From: Charina bottae
Lineage: Eukaryota > Chordata > Lepidosauria > Squamata > Charinaidae
Reading direction: 5' to 3'
Assembly: GCA_023362775.1 (NCBI GenBank)
Contig: JALMGJ010000004.1
Coordinates: 56,039,798 to 56,103,797, forward strand
DNA: 64,000 nt
Both the position numbers and the translations under genes were made by a program. The notes below the pieces were generated by a model. The model searched no databases. It was not told the DNA's origin and saw only the letters and a program-made list of their open reading frames with translations. Below are positions 1 through 10,410 of the stretch, piece by piece (position 1 is the first letter of the stretch; every line of letters begins with the position of its first letter).

Positions 1-250
1 AGACCATTTCGCTAGCTCAACAGCAGCATGGTAATCTTAACGATCCTCCTTTAGATGATAAAGGGACTTAGAAATAACATCTCAAAATAACCATGACCTA
101 GCCCCAGGTGCAAGGTCACACAGCCACCTAGAAACATATTTAAGGATTCCCTTACTAACTTTGCTCAGACTGAAGAAGCTCCTTGGATAAGGAGCGAAAC
201 GTTTCCACTGAGAAAATAGAAATCCAGTTGACATGATTCAAGCTACAGAC
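1..250 (+). mobile_element. Penelope-like element, family A, 3' end (runs off the left edge)
   Basis: Only the tail of the element lies in the window. The first 71 bases read as the end of the PLE ORF, finishing ...LNDPPLDDKGT with a TAG stop at 69-71. The same tail is encoded by the inverted PLE segment at 12143-12436, next to a recognisable GIY-YIG-domain C-terminus. After the stop comes a 3' untranslated segment (93-160) and the terminal repeat with a hammerhead-like fold (164-212), then 'gaaatccagttgacatgatt'. Homology with the copies at 12395-12581 and 46069-46159 stops at 250. Those copies continue 'aattccacctggatgactga' and this one does not, so it is either 3'-truncated or a variant. 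Its 5' part lies outside the window. Confidence 0.8.
164..212 (+). ncRNA. Hammerhead-ribozyme-like motif in PLE family A terminal repeat
   Basis: Read by eye: stem I 5' strand CTCAG (164-168) then A169; core CTGAAGA (170-176); one extra A (177); stem II GCTCC/GGAGC (178-182 with 191-195) closing an 8-nt loop; core GAAAC (196-200); G-U-U with predicted cleavage after U203; then U204 pairing with A169, a CCA bulge, and CTGAG (208-212) pairing with CTCAG. Stem III is only AC/GU with no loop, so ACGU would be shared between two molecules, as expected for dimeric minimal hammerheads. Hammerhead variants in PLE terminal repeats are known. The extra nucleotide after A9 departs from the canonical core, and activity is unproven. 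Confidence 0.65.
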
Positions 251-778
251 TGGTCTCATCAAAGTAAACAATCAAAACTCACATCAGGTCACAACCCTAC
301 TAGGAATGATGTGTTACCTCATCCCATCGAGAAAGGCTGCTCGCCAGGCCTAAAATTAATGAGGAATTAAATGTTGAATTGATTGCATTGACCTCTGGTA
401 GCCAAAGGTCTTGACTGTATTGAAAACCTATATTTTGAAGCAAACCCAATTTTGAACATTTTTTCAACAAAGAAAGCCCTAATAAATTTTATTTTGTTGT
501 TGCTGTTGTTGAATTTATAAAATCAGCACCTTAAATGCAAGCACAAAGAACTTATTAGCCACAGCCTGCTTTTATATCTTTTCTGAAAGCTAAAGATACA
601 TATTGAAAACCTATATTTTGAAGCACACCCTATTTGGAATACCTTTGTAATAAAGAAAGCCCTAATAAAGCCCAAAAGTATCTGTTTAATGGAGCAAACA
701 GGTCAAAATAGTGATAAGTACCACCTGTGTGAATAAGGGAGAGAATAAGTGAGACAGTTAAGAAACTATAAAAAGCTC
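251..778. other. Unassigned AT-rich sequence with a 69-bp direct repeat
   Basis: No coding or RNA signal was recognised. Positions 419-487 and 601-669 are an imperfect direct repeat. Both start 'attgaaaacctatattttg' and end 'aagaaagccctaataaa', and they lie 182 bp apart. The repeat could be a local duplication or two copies of an unrecognised repeat. Confidence 0.6.
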
Positions 779-783
779 CATGT

Positions 784-822
<39 letters not shown>

Positions 823-1132
823 TCAAATTTTGTCACCGCCCATCTCCCCCAAAAGAGGGACTCTGGGCGGTTTACAATAAAGCTAAAAAAATTAAAATAC
901 AATAAAAACAAGATATATTACATAACATATAAATATAAAATATAAAATAACATCCAAGTTGGTAATTAAAGCTCTGATTTGGATTCATAAATACATGGGG
1001 ACCACTTTAAGGTGCTAGCCACCCACAGGATTGACTACCCCCTTCCCGCCCCAAGCGAGATGGCAGAGCCAGGTCTTTAACTTCTTCTGAAAGTCCAGGA
1101 GAGAGGGGGCTTGCCTCACCTCTGGGGGAAGA
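779..1132 (-). mobile_element. L2-clade LINE 3' end, 5'-truncated
   Basis: Starts with (TTTA)n at 783-823, which is the 3' tail read from the opposite strand. This is followed by 'gtcaccgcccatctccccc' and 'gggactctgggcggtttac', the same 3' UTR as the large L2 at 5473-16265, and by sequence matching that element up to 'cctcacctctgggggaagag'. It ends abruptly at the TG/TA microsatellite. Confidence 0.85.
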
Positions 1133-1202
1133 GTGCATGTGTATGTGTATGTGTATGTGTATGTATATATGTGTGTGTTTGTGTGTGTGTGTATATGTGT
1201 GT
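1133..1202. repeat. (TGTA/TG)n microsatellite
   Basis: Interrupted alternation of tgtatg and tgtg, directly abutting the truncated L2 end. Confidence 0.9.
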
Positions 1203-3457
1203 ATAGTATGTTAAACCAAGGCCATTGTATACAATAGAAAGCAGCACAAATTATTTAGTTGAAAAGCACTGTGATGATAAACATCATTGTAGTTTGGAGA
1301 ACAGTATGTGTAACGCCTTGGCGCTTCTGACATGAAAAAAAACAGTATGTGGAAGGGTCCTGTCCTTTTCCACATCCTCTGAGAGAGATGTCAGATGTCA
1401 AAACAATGAGCAGATGCAAACTATTCCTTCTTCACAAAAGATGGGTGTACCTATCACTATGCATGGAAAAAGCAGCAGAAAACAGACCTATTTTGTCATC
1501 TTAAAGTTGTTCATGTAAAGGTATTTCATCTGAAAGTAGAATCCTCACTGGAATGCTTGAGTTGCCAGTTTTATTTTCCTTCTAATAAATGCTATTAATC
1601 AGAGCTCTTGAATTCTCATTCCTTGGATTAGCTGTATCCAATTCAGTCCAATTCAAGCTTTATCCAATTCAAACTGCAAGAAGGGAAATCTGAAATGCCA
1701 GAATCAACTCCCAGCATCCTTATCCACAGAGTGCAGTTCAGTTATTTTTTTTCTCACTAATTAGAATATACAGACATTGTTCTTTCTGACTAACTGCTAA
1801 TAGAACAGATTTAAACAATACATTACTCTCATAATTCAAGTTATGCACAGAACTTCAGTCCTATGAAAATGTATGAAGGGATATTTTCCACTGAAATATG
1901 TAGAAATTCTAATGAGTGGGATCACTTAGCACTACTGTAACACAAGTCTACTTTGTTTATTCTAAAGTAAATGTCACAATTATCAGTAACACCTCCACTT
2001 AAATATGCATAATATTAAAGTCATAAACACTCCCACTAAGTTTATTTAAATTGTAATACAATCTCATTTAATTAGAACATAGATTACAGGAATTTTGATG
2101 ACTATACAAATGTTCTGGGACTGATCAACAGCAATTATTTTAAACAATACTTTCAAATGAAAGACCAAGTTATGATTTTCTAAAATAGCTTTTCTGTATT
2201 AATTGAAATAAATACTTTATCTAGAAGTGTTGCTGCATTTAAAATTGATCAATTCAAAGAGTATAATAATTTAAAAAGTTATGAAATTATATGAATAATT
2301 AAGCAAAAAAAATAAATGCATTGGCCTTCTTCATCTTGAAACCATAAGAAGATTTGCCCCTCCCCTTTCATCCTATTGGTCACTGACTTTGAGCGCCATG
2401 AGCAGTTTTATTCCCAATAAAACCTAAAAGTACCCATACCTTCCCCCTTGCTATGGCCAACATTTGCTGCATCATGCAGACATCAATATTTGCTTTCCTC
2501 TTATCTTCTTCATAATGTAACCTACAGTCAGTACTCTTGGAGATCTTGAAGATGCTTCTAAGAGCAGGCAATACTGATGAACTACTAGACAAACTAAGTT
2601 AGGCAGGATCTATACTGAGTCCTTTTCATGTGTGAAGCAATGCAATCATTACTCAGAAGGTGGTGCACAACAAACAACACAGTACAATAGCCGGTGTATT
2701 TCAAATGTGAACTCAGCTAGAAAAAGAGGTCCTAAAATGGGTCACATATTTTTGGTGATCAATAGCACTGCAGTTTCAGAGTCCACTGGACATACTGTGT
2801 GTTTGTTTTGAGTCCAATCTGAGCTGATCTTCAGCTCAGAAGACTGGAACAGACTGAAAGTACCTGAGTAGCAGTGTTGGTGACAGGGCTGGGTGGTCTC
2901 TCCCATGAGCTCCCTCTCTGCTGCTGCATGGCACAAAACATCCATGCCGCTGTTCTGACTGCTCTTGAACAGGGGTTTAGTGTTCTTATGGAACAGCTCT
3001 AAGCACATGTCTAAAAAATGCCTAACTGTCAGCTGATAGTGATGCTCCCTTTGAACATACTCAGACACTTGCATAAAACCAGAGTGAGTTTTGACAGATG
3101 GCTAAACCCATTAGTCTAGCTGTCAAAATTTGCCTTCTTCCCCGGGCCCAGATTTCTCCTGGCCCAGCTTTGTCAAGTTAAGGAGAGCGACTGGTGATTA
3201 TTTTTCACTAGCTGGTATGTTTGTAAGAGGGAAGGAAAACAAAACTGGGGAAATCCATGTGCCCTCTACAGGATAAATAAGGATAGCACTATTTGCTGGA
3301 ACAATGCTTACGGTAGGATAAAGATAATCAATGGGGACTTATGACACTATAGTTATCTCCTGGCTCAAGGACTGGTGGATAGTAATTTAATTCAGCTGTT
3401 TGTTTAAAGATTCCTGCATACTGGTTACATCTACCAATCAAATTTTGCAATGTTTAG
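1203..3457. other. Unassigned AT-rich sequence
   Basis: No repeat family or conserved coding sequence was recognised. Short open frames such as a 110-codon minus-strand frame at 2742-3074 show no motif or composition typical of a gene. Confidence 0.6.
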
Positions 3458-3467
3458 TAGAGAACAG

Positions 3468-3894
3468 TTGTTGTTGTTGTTCAGTCGTTTAGTCGTGTCC
3501 GACTCTTCGTGACCTCATGGACCATAGCACGCCAGGCCTTCTTGTCCTCCACTGTCTCCTGGAGTTTACTCAAATTCATGTTCGTTACATCGGTGATGCT
3601 ATCTAACCATCTCATCCTCTGCTGTCCCCTTCTCCTTTTGCCTTCAGTCTTTCCCAGCATCAGGGTCTTTTCCAGTGAGTCCTCTCTTCGCATTAGGTGG
3701 CCAAAGTATTTGAGCTTCAGCTTCAGTATCTGTCCTTCCAATGAGCAGTCAGGGTTGATTTCCTTTAGGATTGACTGATTTGACCTCCTTGCAGTCCAAG
3801 GGACTCTTAAGAGTCTTCTCCAGCACCACAGTTCGAAAGCATCAATTCTTCGGCACTCAGCCTTCCTTATGATTCAACTCTCACAGCCATACAT
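3468..3894 (-). mobile_element. RTE-BovB LINE, 5'-truncated 3' fragment
   Basis: Minus-strand translation at 3481-3741 gives the C-terminal BovB ORF2 segment (motifs KLKYFGHLMRRED, GKRRRGQQRMRWLD, HEVTKSRTRLND), followed by the (AAC)n tail seen as 'gttgttgttgttcagtcg' at the left. A 10-bp TSD 'tagagaacag' flanks it (3458-3467 and 3895-3904). It belongs to the same subfamily as the 33219 and 58044 copies. Frames beyond 3741 are broken, so it is a dead fragment. Confidence 0.93.
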
Positions 3895-3904
3895 TAGAGA
3901 ACAG

Positions 3905-5305
3905 AGTCTGAATCAATACTTCCTTACCCAATAAATGCCAAGCATATACATAGACATCCAATTCAGAATTAATAAGTACACACTCAGTCAGCATGCAGGC
4001 TTTGCTTAAGTCAGATTAGATCAAGAGAGAAGATCTGAGTTCACAATAGTTTTTTTAGACATAAGAAAAAAATGATGTCTTCAGTCTGAGGACAATATCA
4101 TTAGATGTTAAGACACAGGCTAGCCATTTTCATTTTAGTACTGATGAAAGATTTTCACTTGCAATGAAAGTGATAACATTCAAGAATCAGTGAAATTTCT
4201 GAGGTGGGAAATCCTGTACAAATGTAGAGGAAAAAAATTAATAAGTTTCTTCAGTGGAAAAGTCTAGAAGAAGGGAAATGTAGGAGAAGAGAAAGTTTTC
4301 AAGAATATTCAAAGATAAATAGTACTGGGTCACCCTAAAAAATTATTTGGAAGGCAGTTCATAACATTTTAGTGCACCAGAGATATAAAAAGTATTGCTG
4401 ACAATAGAAAAATGGTGGCTTTTATAATTAAGGCACTACAGTAGTGACCTCTTAAGAAGGTTGATTTATTTCCTTATTCTACCACAACTATTGTGTTGAT
4501 TAATCTCTGCCTCAGTACCCTGCCTGAAATATGAAGATAAATTCATTAGGCATTTCTGGAGAGGAGGCCACTGTACATATATAAGAATGAAAGAGATAAA
4601 AAATATATCATGCTCATATCCTTGAGGCAGATTATGAGTAATAGTCCTACTGTGGAATTTAATACTAAAGTATTATGCAATTTAGTGAATCAAGTGATGA
4701 ACCCTTATCTTCACAAGTGATTTAGACTAGCACCATTGTTTTAAACATTATAAAGAATATTCTACAACGCTGTCAAATCAGTATCATGTAAAACCTAGAG
4801 GGAATCCCCACCCCCTGAATTAAATAGGTTTTTAAAATCCATTTAATATCTTTATGTGCTGAGGCCATGCTCTCACCACTTGGATAGGAATTCTACAATT
4901 ACAAAGCTATTTCTGATAAAATCATTCATTTGATATTCTCTGACACATTGTCCTGAGATATGATTAATCCAGCAGTGGAGATGGCGACAGACAGCAGGGG
5001 AGAATGGCATTTTTTCAAGCAATCAATCATTTTATGGACATACTACATTTCTTGTGTGGATACTGACAGGTTATTTATTTATGTATTTAAGCATTTGCAT
5101 TCTGCTCTATATTTTTAATATAGAAGAATTTACATTAATTATAACAATTGTAATAAAATAGAAACTAAAATAACAAAATTGGTAAAATGGTAAAACTAAT
5201 TATATAAAACTAGGCAGATGATAAAGAAAGGCTTGGGAGAATAAATATCTTGTCAGTTTCAGGTGAAAGGCATTCCGTAGAGGGAGCCTTTTCTCTTTCA
5301 AATAT
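3905..5305. other. Unassigned AT-rich sequence
   Basis: Nothing recognisable, apart from a possible old LINE tail at 5068-5160 ('ggttatttatttatgtattt' followed by A-rich sequence), which is too degraded to assign. Confidence 0.55.
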
Positions 5306-5472
5306 TTGTTCATTTATTTGTTCATTTATTTATTTATTTATTTATTTATTTATGAAATTTATATGGCCACCCAACTCACTCACAGCGACTCCGGGTGGCT
5401 TACAGGAATAAAACCCCAAACAGAAAACCACTATGCCCCCACTCCACTATTACCACTTTTTTCTACCAATAA
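5306..5472 (-). mobile_element. L2-like LINE 3' tail, short fragment
   Basis: (TTTA)n at about 5322-5355, followed by 'ggccacccaactcactcaca' and 'gactccgggtggcttacag'. A related tail sits at 20225-20340, so this is a second L2-type subfamily, distinct from the one whose tail begins at 5473. Confidence 0.75.
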
Positions 5473-5989
5473 TTTTACTTATTTATTTATTTATTTGTTA
5501 AATTTTGCCACTGCCCATCTCCCCCCAAGGGGGTACTCTGGGCGGTTTACAATAAAAATAACACATTAAAATATAATAATACATAAATAAATATCAAATA
5601 CAAATATACATATAGAGTAAAAAGATAAAGTAAAATCCAGATGGCGATGACAGTTTTAACGCTGCTCATGTATATCTAAGGCCATCTTAGGGTGCCAGCC
5701 ATCCCCAGGAGTGACTACTTCCCCTCTCGCCCCAAGCGAGCTGGCAAAACCAGGTCTTCAGTAGTTTTCGGAAGACTACAAGAGATGGGGCCTGCCATAC
5801 CTCTGGGGGAAGGATATTTCAGAGGGCAGGAGCTGCTGCAGGGAAGGCCCACCTCCTGGACCCCACCAGATGAAATTCTCTTACAGACGGGGACCGCAGG
5901 ATGCCCTCTCTGCCTGATCTGGTGGGACGGGTCGATGTGATGGGTGTGAGGTGGTCCCTCAGGTAACCTGGACCCATGCCATGTAGGGC
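5473..5989 (-). mobile_element. Large L2 LINE, 3' segment (part 1 of 3)
   Basis: The 3' end of the element read from the opposite strand: (TTTA)n, 'gccactgcccatctcccccc', 'ggtactctgggcggtttac', then the 3' UTR. The minus-strand frame at 5819-6049 includes L2 ORF2 C-terminal sequence such as SVREFHLVGSRRWAFPAAAP and ALHGMGPGYLRDHL. The sequence breaks at 'catgccatgtagggct', where the PLE at 5990-7159 interrupts it. Comparison with 39600-39690 shows that about 20 bp of the L2 ('ttaaaggtaataaccaac') is missing at the junction. Confidence 0.85.
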
Positions 5990-6283
5990 TATAAGTGGTA
6001 TGTTTCCTTTTTCTGGTGTTCTGGGTTGCTGCAGTGCGTTTGTGCTCATCTGAATAGTGTTCTTACACAGCTCCTCTTGTGAGAGGTAGGGTTATTGCTT
6101 TGGTAGTGGAGCACTTGGTTAGTGTGGGTAGATTTCTGGTAGACTTGTGTTTCTAGAATGCCATCATTTCCTCTACTGATGAGGATGTCCAAGAAGGGTA
6201 GTGTGTTGTTGTTTTCTTCTTCCCTTGTGAATTTTATTCCTTTGAAGATGTTGTTGATGGCTTCATGTGTTTCCTCCAGTTGA

Positions 6284-7091
6284 TCACTTATATAGCATCT
6301 TCCAGCAAAATGGATATCCACGCAACTTTATCAGAAAGTGCCTGACCACTCAACCCACCACAGCAAAACCAACAGAAGCTATGAAAAGGATTACACTGCC
6401 ATACATCAGAAACATCTCAGAAACTACTAATAGACTGTTACAACCACACGGCATCACTGTAGCACATAAACCAACCAAAACCCTTCAGAACATTGTAAGT
6501 AAACCAAAAGACCCAGTAGCCCAAGAAGAAAAAACAGGAGTTATCTACAACATACAGTGAAAGGACTGTAACAGCCACTATGTAGGACAGACTGGCAGAA
6601 GACTAGCAGAACGCATCCATGAACACCAACTAGCAGTCAGAAGACATGATGAAAACTCCTTAATCTCACAACACATGGACAGACTTAACCATACTTTCAA
6701 CTGGGAAACTGTGAGCATCTTAAACCAGGCCAAATCCAAAAATGCTAGAGAATTCCTGGAAGCTTGGCACTCAGACAAAGCAGCCATCAACAGACACATA
6801 GAGGTAAACAACATTTACATACCATTCATAAGAGACAATAGAAAAGCCAGAAGACCAGAACACCTCTTTGCCAGCAATCAACAACAAGATACACAAAGAT
6901 TAACAGCAGAGGAGCAATCAAACAACACAATAGACCCTAATCAAGGAACTATTAACTCAGTCAATCAACCAAGCAGCAAACAACAACCCAATCAAGGTAC
7001 TACCAAGGAGAGTACAACACCCCCACAAACACAGGCAGGACAAGCCAGGGTATATAAACAGAGAGCAAGTTCCACTCCCTTTTCACACTGA
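6284..7091 (+). pseudogene. PLE C-terminal region with GIY-YIG endonuclease (one in-frame stop)
   Basis: Open plus-strand frame running from the end of the RT into the GIY-YIG nuclease. Visible landmarks are VIYNI just before a TGA (6558-6560; the next residues KDCNSHYVGQTGRRL follow in the same frame), the GIY-YIG-like block YVGQTGRRLAERIHEH at about 6579-6626, and AREFLEAWHSDKAAINRH, with the Glu expected in the C-terminal part of the domain. The stop probably replaced the Cys of a CxxC-like motif. After the domain comes a low-complexity Q/N/T-rich tail. In the family this nuclease nicks DNA to prime reverse transcription. The copy is inactive because of the stop, the inversion and the loss of the N-terminal half. 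Confidence 0.85.
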
Positions 7092-7131
7092 AGATGTTGC
7101 CTAGCCTGGCAATGAAACGTCTGCAAGGAAA
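7080..7131 (+). ncRNA. Hammerhead-ribozyme-like motif in PLE family B terminal repeat
   Basis: Core CTGAAGA at 7088-7094; extra T at 7095; stem II GTTGCC (7096-7101) with GGCAAT (7108-7113, one G-U pair); GAAAC (7114-7118); G-U-C with predicted cleavage after C7121. Stem I pairs TTTC (7081-7084) with GGAA (7127-7130) across an AA bulge. Next to the core, ACA/TGC holds one mismatch that is repaired in the 20090 copy (GCA/TGC). Stem III is the palindrome ACGT (7117-7120), suggesting a dimeric ribozyme. The architecture matches family A although the stems differ in sequence. Confidence 0.62.
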
Positions 7132-7159
7132 CAACAAAGCTCAGAGAGCACCATGGACT

Positions 7160-9809
7160 CCACCTTCAATTGAACCCAGAAGCAAACTGGTACCCAGTGC
7201 AGCTTGCGAAGCAACGGTGTTATGTGTGCCGATCTTGGGACACTAAGAATTGCCCGTGCGGCTGCATTTTGGACCAGCTGTAGCTTCCGGATACTCCTCA
7301 AGGGTAGCCCCATGTAGAGCGCATTACAGTAGTCTATATGGGAGATGACCAGGGCATGAGTGACCGTACAAAGGGCCTCATGGTCCAGGAAAGGGCATAA
7401 CTGGCGCATAACATGAAGTTGTGTGAAGGCCCTCCTGGCCACAATTGCCATCTGCTCTTTGAGCAGGAGTCTTGAGTCCAGGAGGACCCCCAGATTCCAC
7501 ACCAGTTCTGTCTGTGGCAGTGCAACCCCATCCAGCACCAAAGATGTTAAATTCCCAGATACTGAGGAGCCCCTCACCCACAGCCACTCTGTCTTACCAT
7601 GATTCAGCTGAAAATTGTTGTTCCCCATCCAGACCCCCACAGCCCCCAGGCACCAAGAGAGGGCGGTCACAGCATCACTTACTTCACCCGGGACAGAGAT
7701 GTATAATTGGGTATCATCGGCATACTGATGATACCTCATCCCGTGGTGACAGATGATCTCGCCCAGAGGTTTCATGTAGATGTTGAAAAGGAGTGGAGAG
7801 AGTACCGAACCCTGCGGCATCCCACAAAGAAGGGGCCGGGGGTCGGACCTCTCACTCCCTATCACCACCAATTGGGACCGGCCCTGGAGGAAGGAGGTGA
7901 ACCAGCGCAAAACCATGCCACCCACCCCCAACTCCCTGAGCCACCCCAAAAGGATACCAATGTCAATGGTATCAAAAACCACTGAGAGGTCAAGAAGAGC
8001 AAGGATGGATGCACTGCCTCCATCCCGCTTCCGCCAGAGGTCATCCATAAGTGTGACCAATGCCATTTCTGTCCCATATCTGGGCCTGAAACCTAACTGA
8101 AAGGAGTCTAGGTAATCCGTTTCATCCAGAACCCTCTGGAGCTGCAATGCCACTACTTTCTCAACCACCTTCCCCAAAAAGGGGAGGTGGGAGACTGGAC
8201 GAAAATTGTCTAGCACAGTAGGGTCAAGTTACAGTTTCTTGAGGAGGGGTGCACCAGACTTCCTTAAAGGCTGCCGGAAACACCCCCTCTCCCAAGGATG
8301 TATTTACCATCACTTGAACCCAACCACATGTCACCTCCCAAGCTGCTTTCACTAGCCAGGAGGGGCATGGGTCTAGCTGACAAGTGGTGGCATTTACAAT
8401 CCAGCCCAACAGGATCAAACTGTTCCCAGATAACAGGGTAAGTACGTTCCCTTGGCATCTCCACAGACCCTGCTTCACGCTTGGAGTCCAACTTGGAGCG
8501 GATCCAAGCAATTTTATCCTGCAGATGCTCAGAAAACTCCTCAGCGTGGCCCTGAAGATGGATCACCAGGCCACCCTTTCCCAGAAGGGATTGAGTGACC
8601 TTAAACAGGGTCGCTGGGCGGCATTCTGCAGATACAATAAGAGTGGAGAAATATTGATGTTTTACCGCTCTTACTGCCACAAGGTAGGCCTTAATAGCAG
8701 CTCTAGCTTGTGTTTGGTGGGGTTCAGTCCTTGTTTTCCTCCAGCGACACTCTAGATGTCTCTTAATCCTCTTCAGAACCCTCAACTCCTCTGTGAACCA
8801 CAGGGAGTGCCGAATTCGATGGGACAAGAGAGGTCACACAGGGGAAATCCTGTCCAAGACCCTGGCTACCACCCTATTCCAGGTAGCAGCCAGGGCCTCC
8901 GCTGGACTGTGCAGCAGATCCTCAGGTATCACCCCCAGCTCCTTCTGAAATCCCTTCGGGTCCATCAGTCTCCAAGGGTGGACCAATTGAATAGGTCCTG
9001 CCTCCCTGCAGAGGGGGGCAGCATAAGAGAATCCCAAGGTCACCAAGGCATGATCTGACCATGACAAAAGGGATAGGTGTAACTCTCCCCTCAGATCAGA
9101 TTGCCACTGCTCTGACAAGAAAACCAAGTCCGGGGTGAGGCCACTGTCTCAAGTCGGGTCCTGAATAATTTGGGACAGGCCCATGGCTGCCATGGTAGCC
9201 ATGAACATCCAGGCTGCCTCCAAGAATGCCCCAGGGAAGGCAGATTGAAATCCCCCAGAACCATAAATCTGGGGAACTCCAATGCCACCTTGCGATGGCC
9301 TCCATCAGCTCAGGCAGGGAGGTTGCTATGCAGCAAGGAGGCTGGTACAGTAGCAACACTCCCAACTGTTCTCAGGAACCCAACTTGAAAAACAGGGTCT
9401 CACATCCGGCTACTTGTGGAGCAGTGCCCCTGAAGGCCATTAGAGATTCTCGGATGACAACAGCCACTCCTCCTCCCCTGCCTTGGCATCTTGGCTGGTG
9501 CCAAACCAGAAACCCAGCTGGGCACATCTCCGATAGAGCCACTTCTCCTTCTGGGCCCAGCTCAGTAATATATGCCAGATCTGCCCCCTCCTCTGTGATT
9601 AAGTCACATATGAGAGGGGCCTTGTTATTAACTGACCTGGCGTTAAGAAGCAACAACCGGAGGCCAGGACCCCCATGAGTCTGCTGTCCAGGGCCTGGGT
9701 TTGAGCACAGAGGGCCAGAACACACCACTGGTAACAAACACCGAGGGCGTCTTCCCCGAAGATGGCCACTCCTCTGGCTCCCATCGTAGTGTCCCTGGCC
9801 TGTCACCAC
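7160..9809 (-). pseudogene. L2 ORF2 (AP-endonuclease plus reverse transcriptase), frameshifted
   Basis: Reads from right to left. The endonuclease opens with LRLLLLNARSVNNKAPLICD (about 9590-9655), continues GGGVAVVIRESL, then LGDFNLP (about 9236-9265, the Asp/Asn pair) in another frame, and HLSLLSWSDHALV (about 9050-9090, the SDH motif) in a third frame. The linker at 8264-8827 contains HSLWFTEELRVLKRIKRH. The RT is an uninterrupted 7161-8216 frame with NFRPVSHLPFLGKVVEKVV, QLGFRPRYGTEMALV, GMPQGSVLSPLLFNIYM and YADD (7713-7724). The order and motifs fit the L2 clade of LINEs. At least three frame changes make it non-functional. The open RT frame runs on into the PLE, so its last 20 codons are PLE sequence. 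Confidence 0.88.
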
Positions 9810-9824
9810 CTCAATAGCATAACC
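7160..9824 (-). mobile_element. Large L2 LINE, ORF2 segment (part 2 of 3)
   Basis: Central part of the minus-strand L2, between the PLE insertion on the left and the L1 insertion on the right. It carries the endonuclease and reverse transcriptase of ORF2. The right end is cut exactly by the L1 TSD 'aatagcataacc' (9813-9824, repeated at 15190-15201), so this segment is continuous with 15190-16265 in the pre-L1 sequence. Confidence 0.9.
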
Positions 9825-10410
9825 GGGTTCCGGTTCCGGTGAAGATGGTGGCAGGTTGAATTCTGGAGCAGCTCCGTTCCAGAATTCGCAACCCGATTTA
9901 ATAAAGTGCTCCGCAGATTCTGCGGAGACAAAGAGGCGACTCCGGGAAAGGGAGAAACCTCAGCACTTGACTCAGAAAGCTTCCGGACAGCTGAGTGATT
10001 GAAGAAAGCAGCACGGCTTTGTTTTTGTGAGCGGAGACTGTCAGTGTCAATCAGTTGGGAAGCAGAGAGAGAACTTGGTAAGAATCGCAGTTGCAGCCAT
10101 CCGAAGGCAAAACTACTGCCTCTTCACTCTTAGAAGAAGAAGAAAAAAAGAAAAGAACTATTTCTACAAAAAAAGAGGTTATCTGAAGCGGTGAAAGAAC
10201 ATTGCAGCTTGGTGAGTCTCCTCTATTTCATGAACTTGGAGAAACGGACAAGAAACGGACTTATCAATTAAGTATTTTGGTCGGCCATATTTTCTTAATA
10301 CTATACTGAACTCTGTGGCTATTTTTGGAAAAGGATAAACTGGGCTAGTGAACAGTATAAAAGTACAAAAGTATTAGACAATTTAATAAATTTATAAGAA
10401 ATCAAAAGAG
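9825..10410 (+). promoter_or_regulatory. L1 5' UTR (presumed internal promoter)
   Basis: 586 bp from the TSD to the ORF1 ATG. It begins 'gggttccggttccggtgaag' and is more GC-rich than the L1 coding region. L1 elements carry their RNA polymerase II promoter in this region, and presence of the exact 5' end suggests a full-length integration. No specific factor site is claimed. Confidence 0.6.

Larger units (their letters stand above)
5990..7159 (+). mobile_element. Penelope-like element, family B, with inverted 5' segment
   Basis: Two oppositely oriented parts. Positions 5990 to about 6285 on the minus strand encode the end of the PLE reverse transcriptase (motifs NNTLPFLDILISR, VYQKSTHTNQVLHYQSNNP, HKRSCVRTLFR). 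About 6284-7091 on the plus strand continues the same protein (IFQQNGYPRNFIRK, then the GIY-YIG endonuclease). The two parts join at a repeated 'cacttata', so the coding order is collinear once the left part is flipped. This is the structure expected of a 5' inversion during target-primed synthesis. The element sits inside the large L2 with a small target deletion and no TSD. The 3' end includes a hammerhead-like fold and 'gctcagagagcacca'. Confidence 0.88.

Noticed and set aside
2742..3074. 110-codon minus-strand frame
   Set aside because: No recognisable domain, no neighbouring exon or splice pattern, and length within chance expectation for this window.
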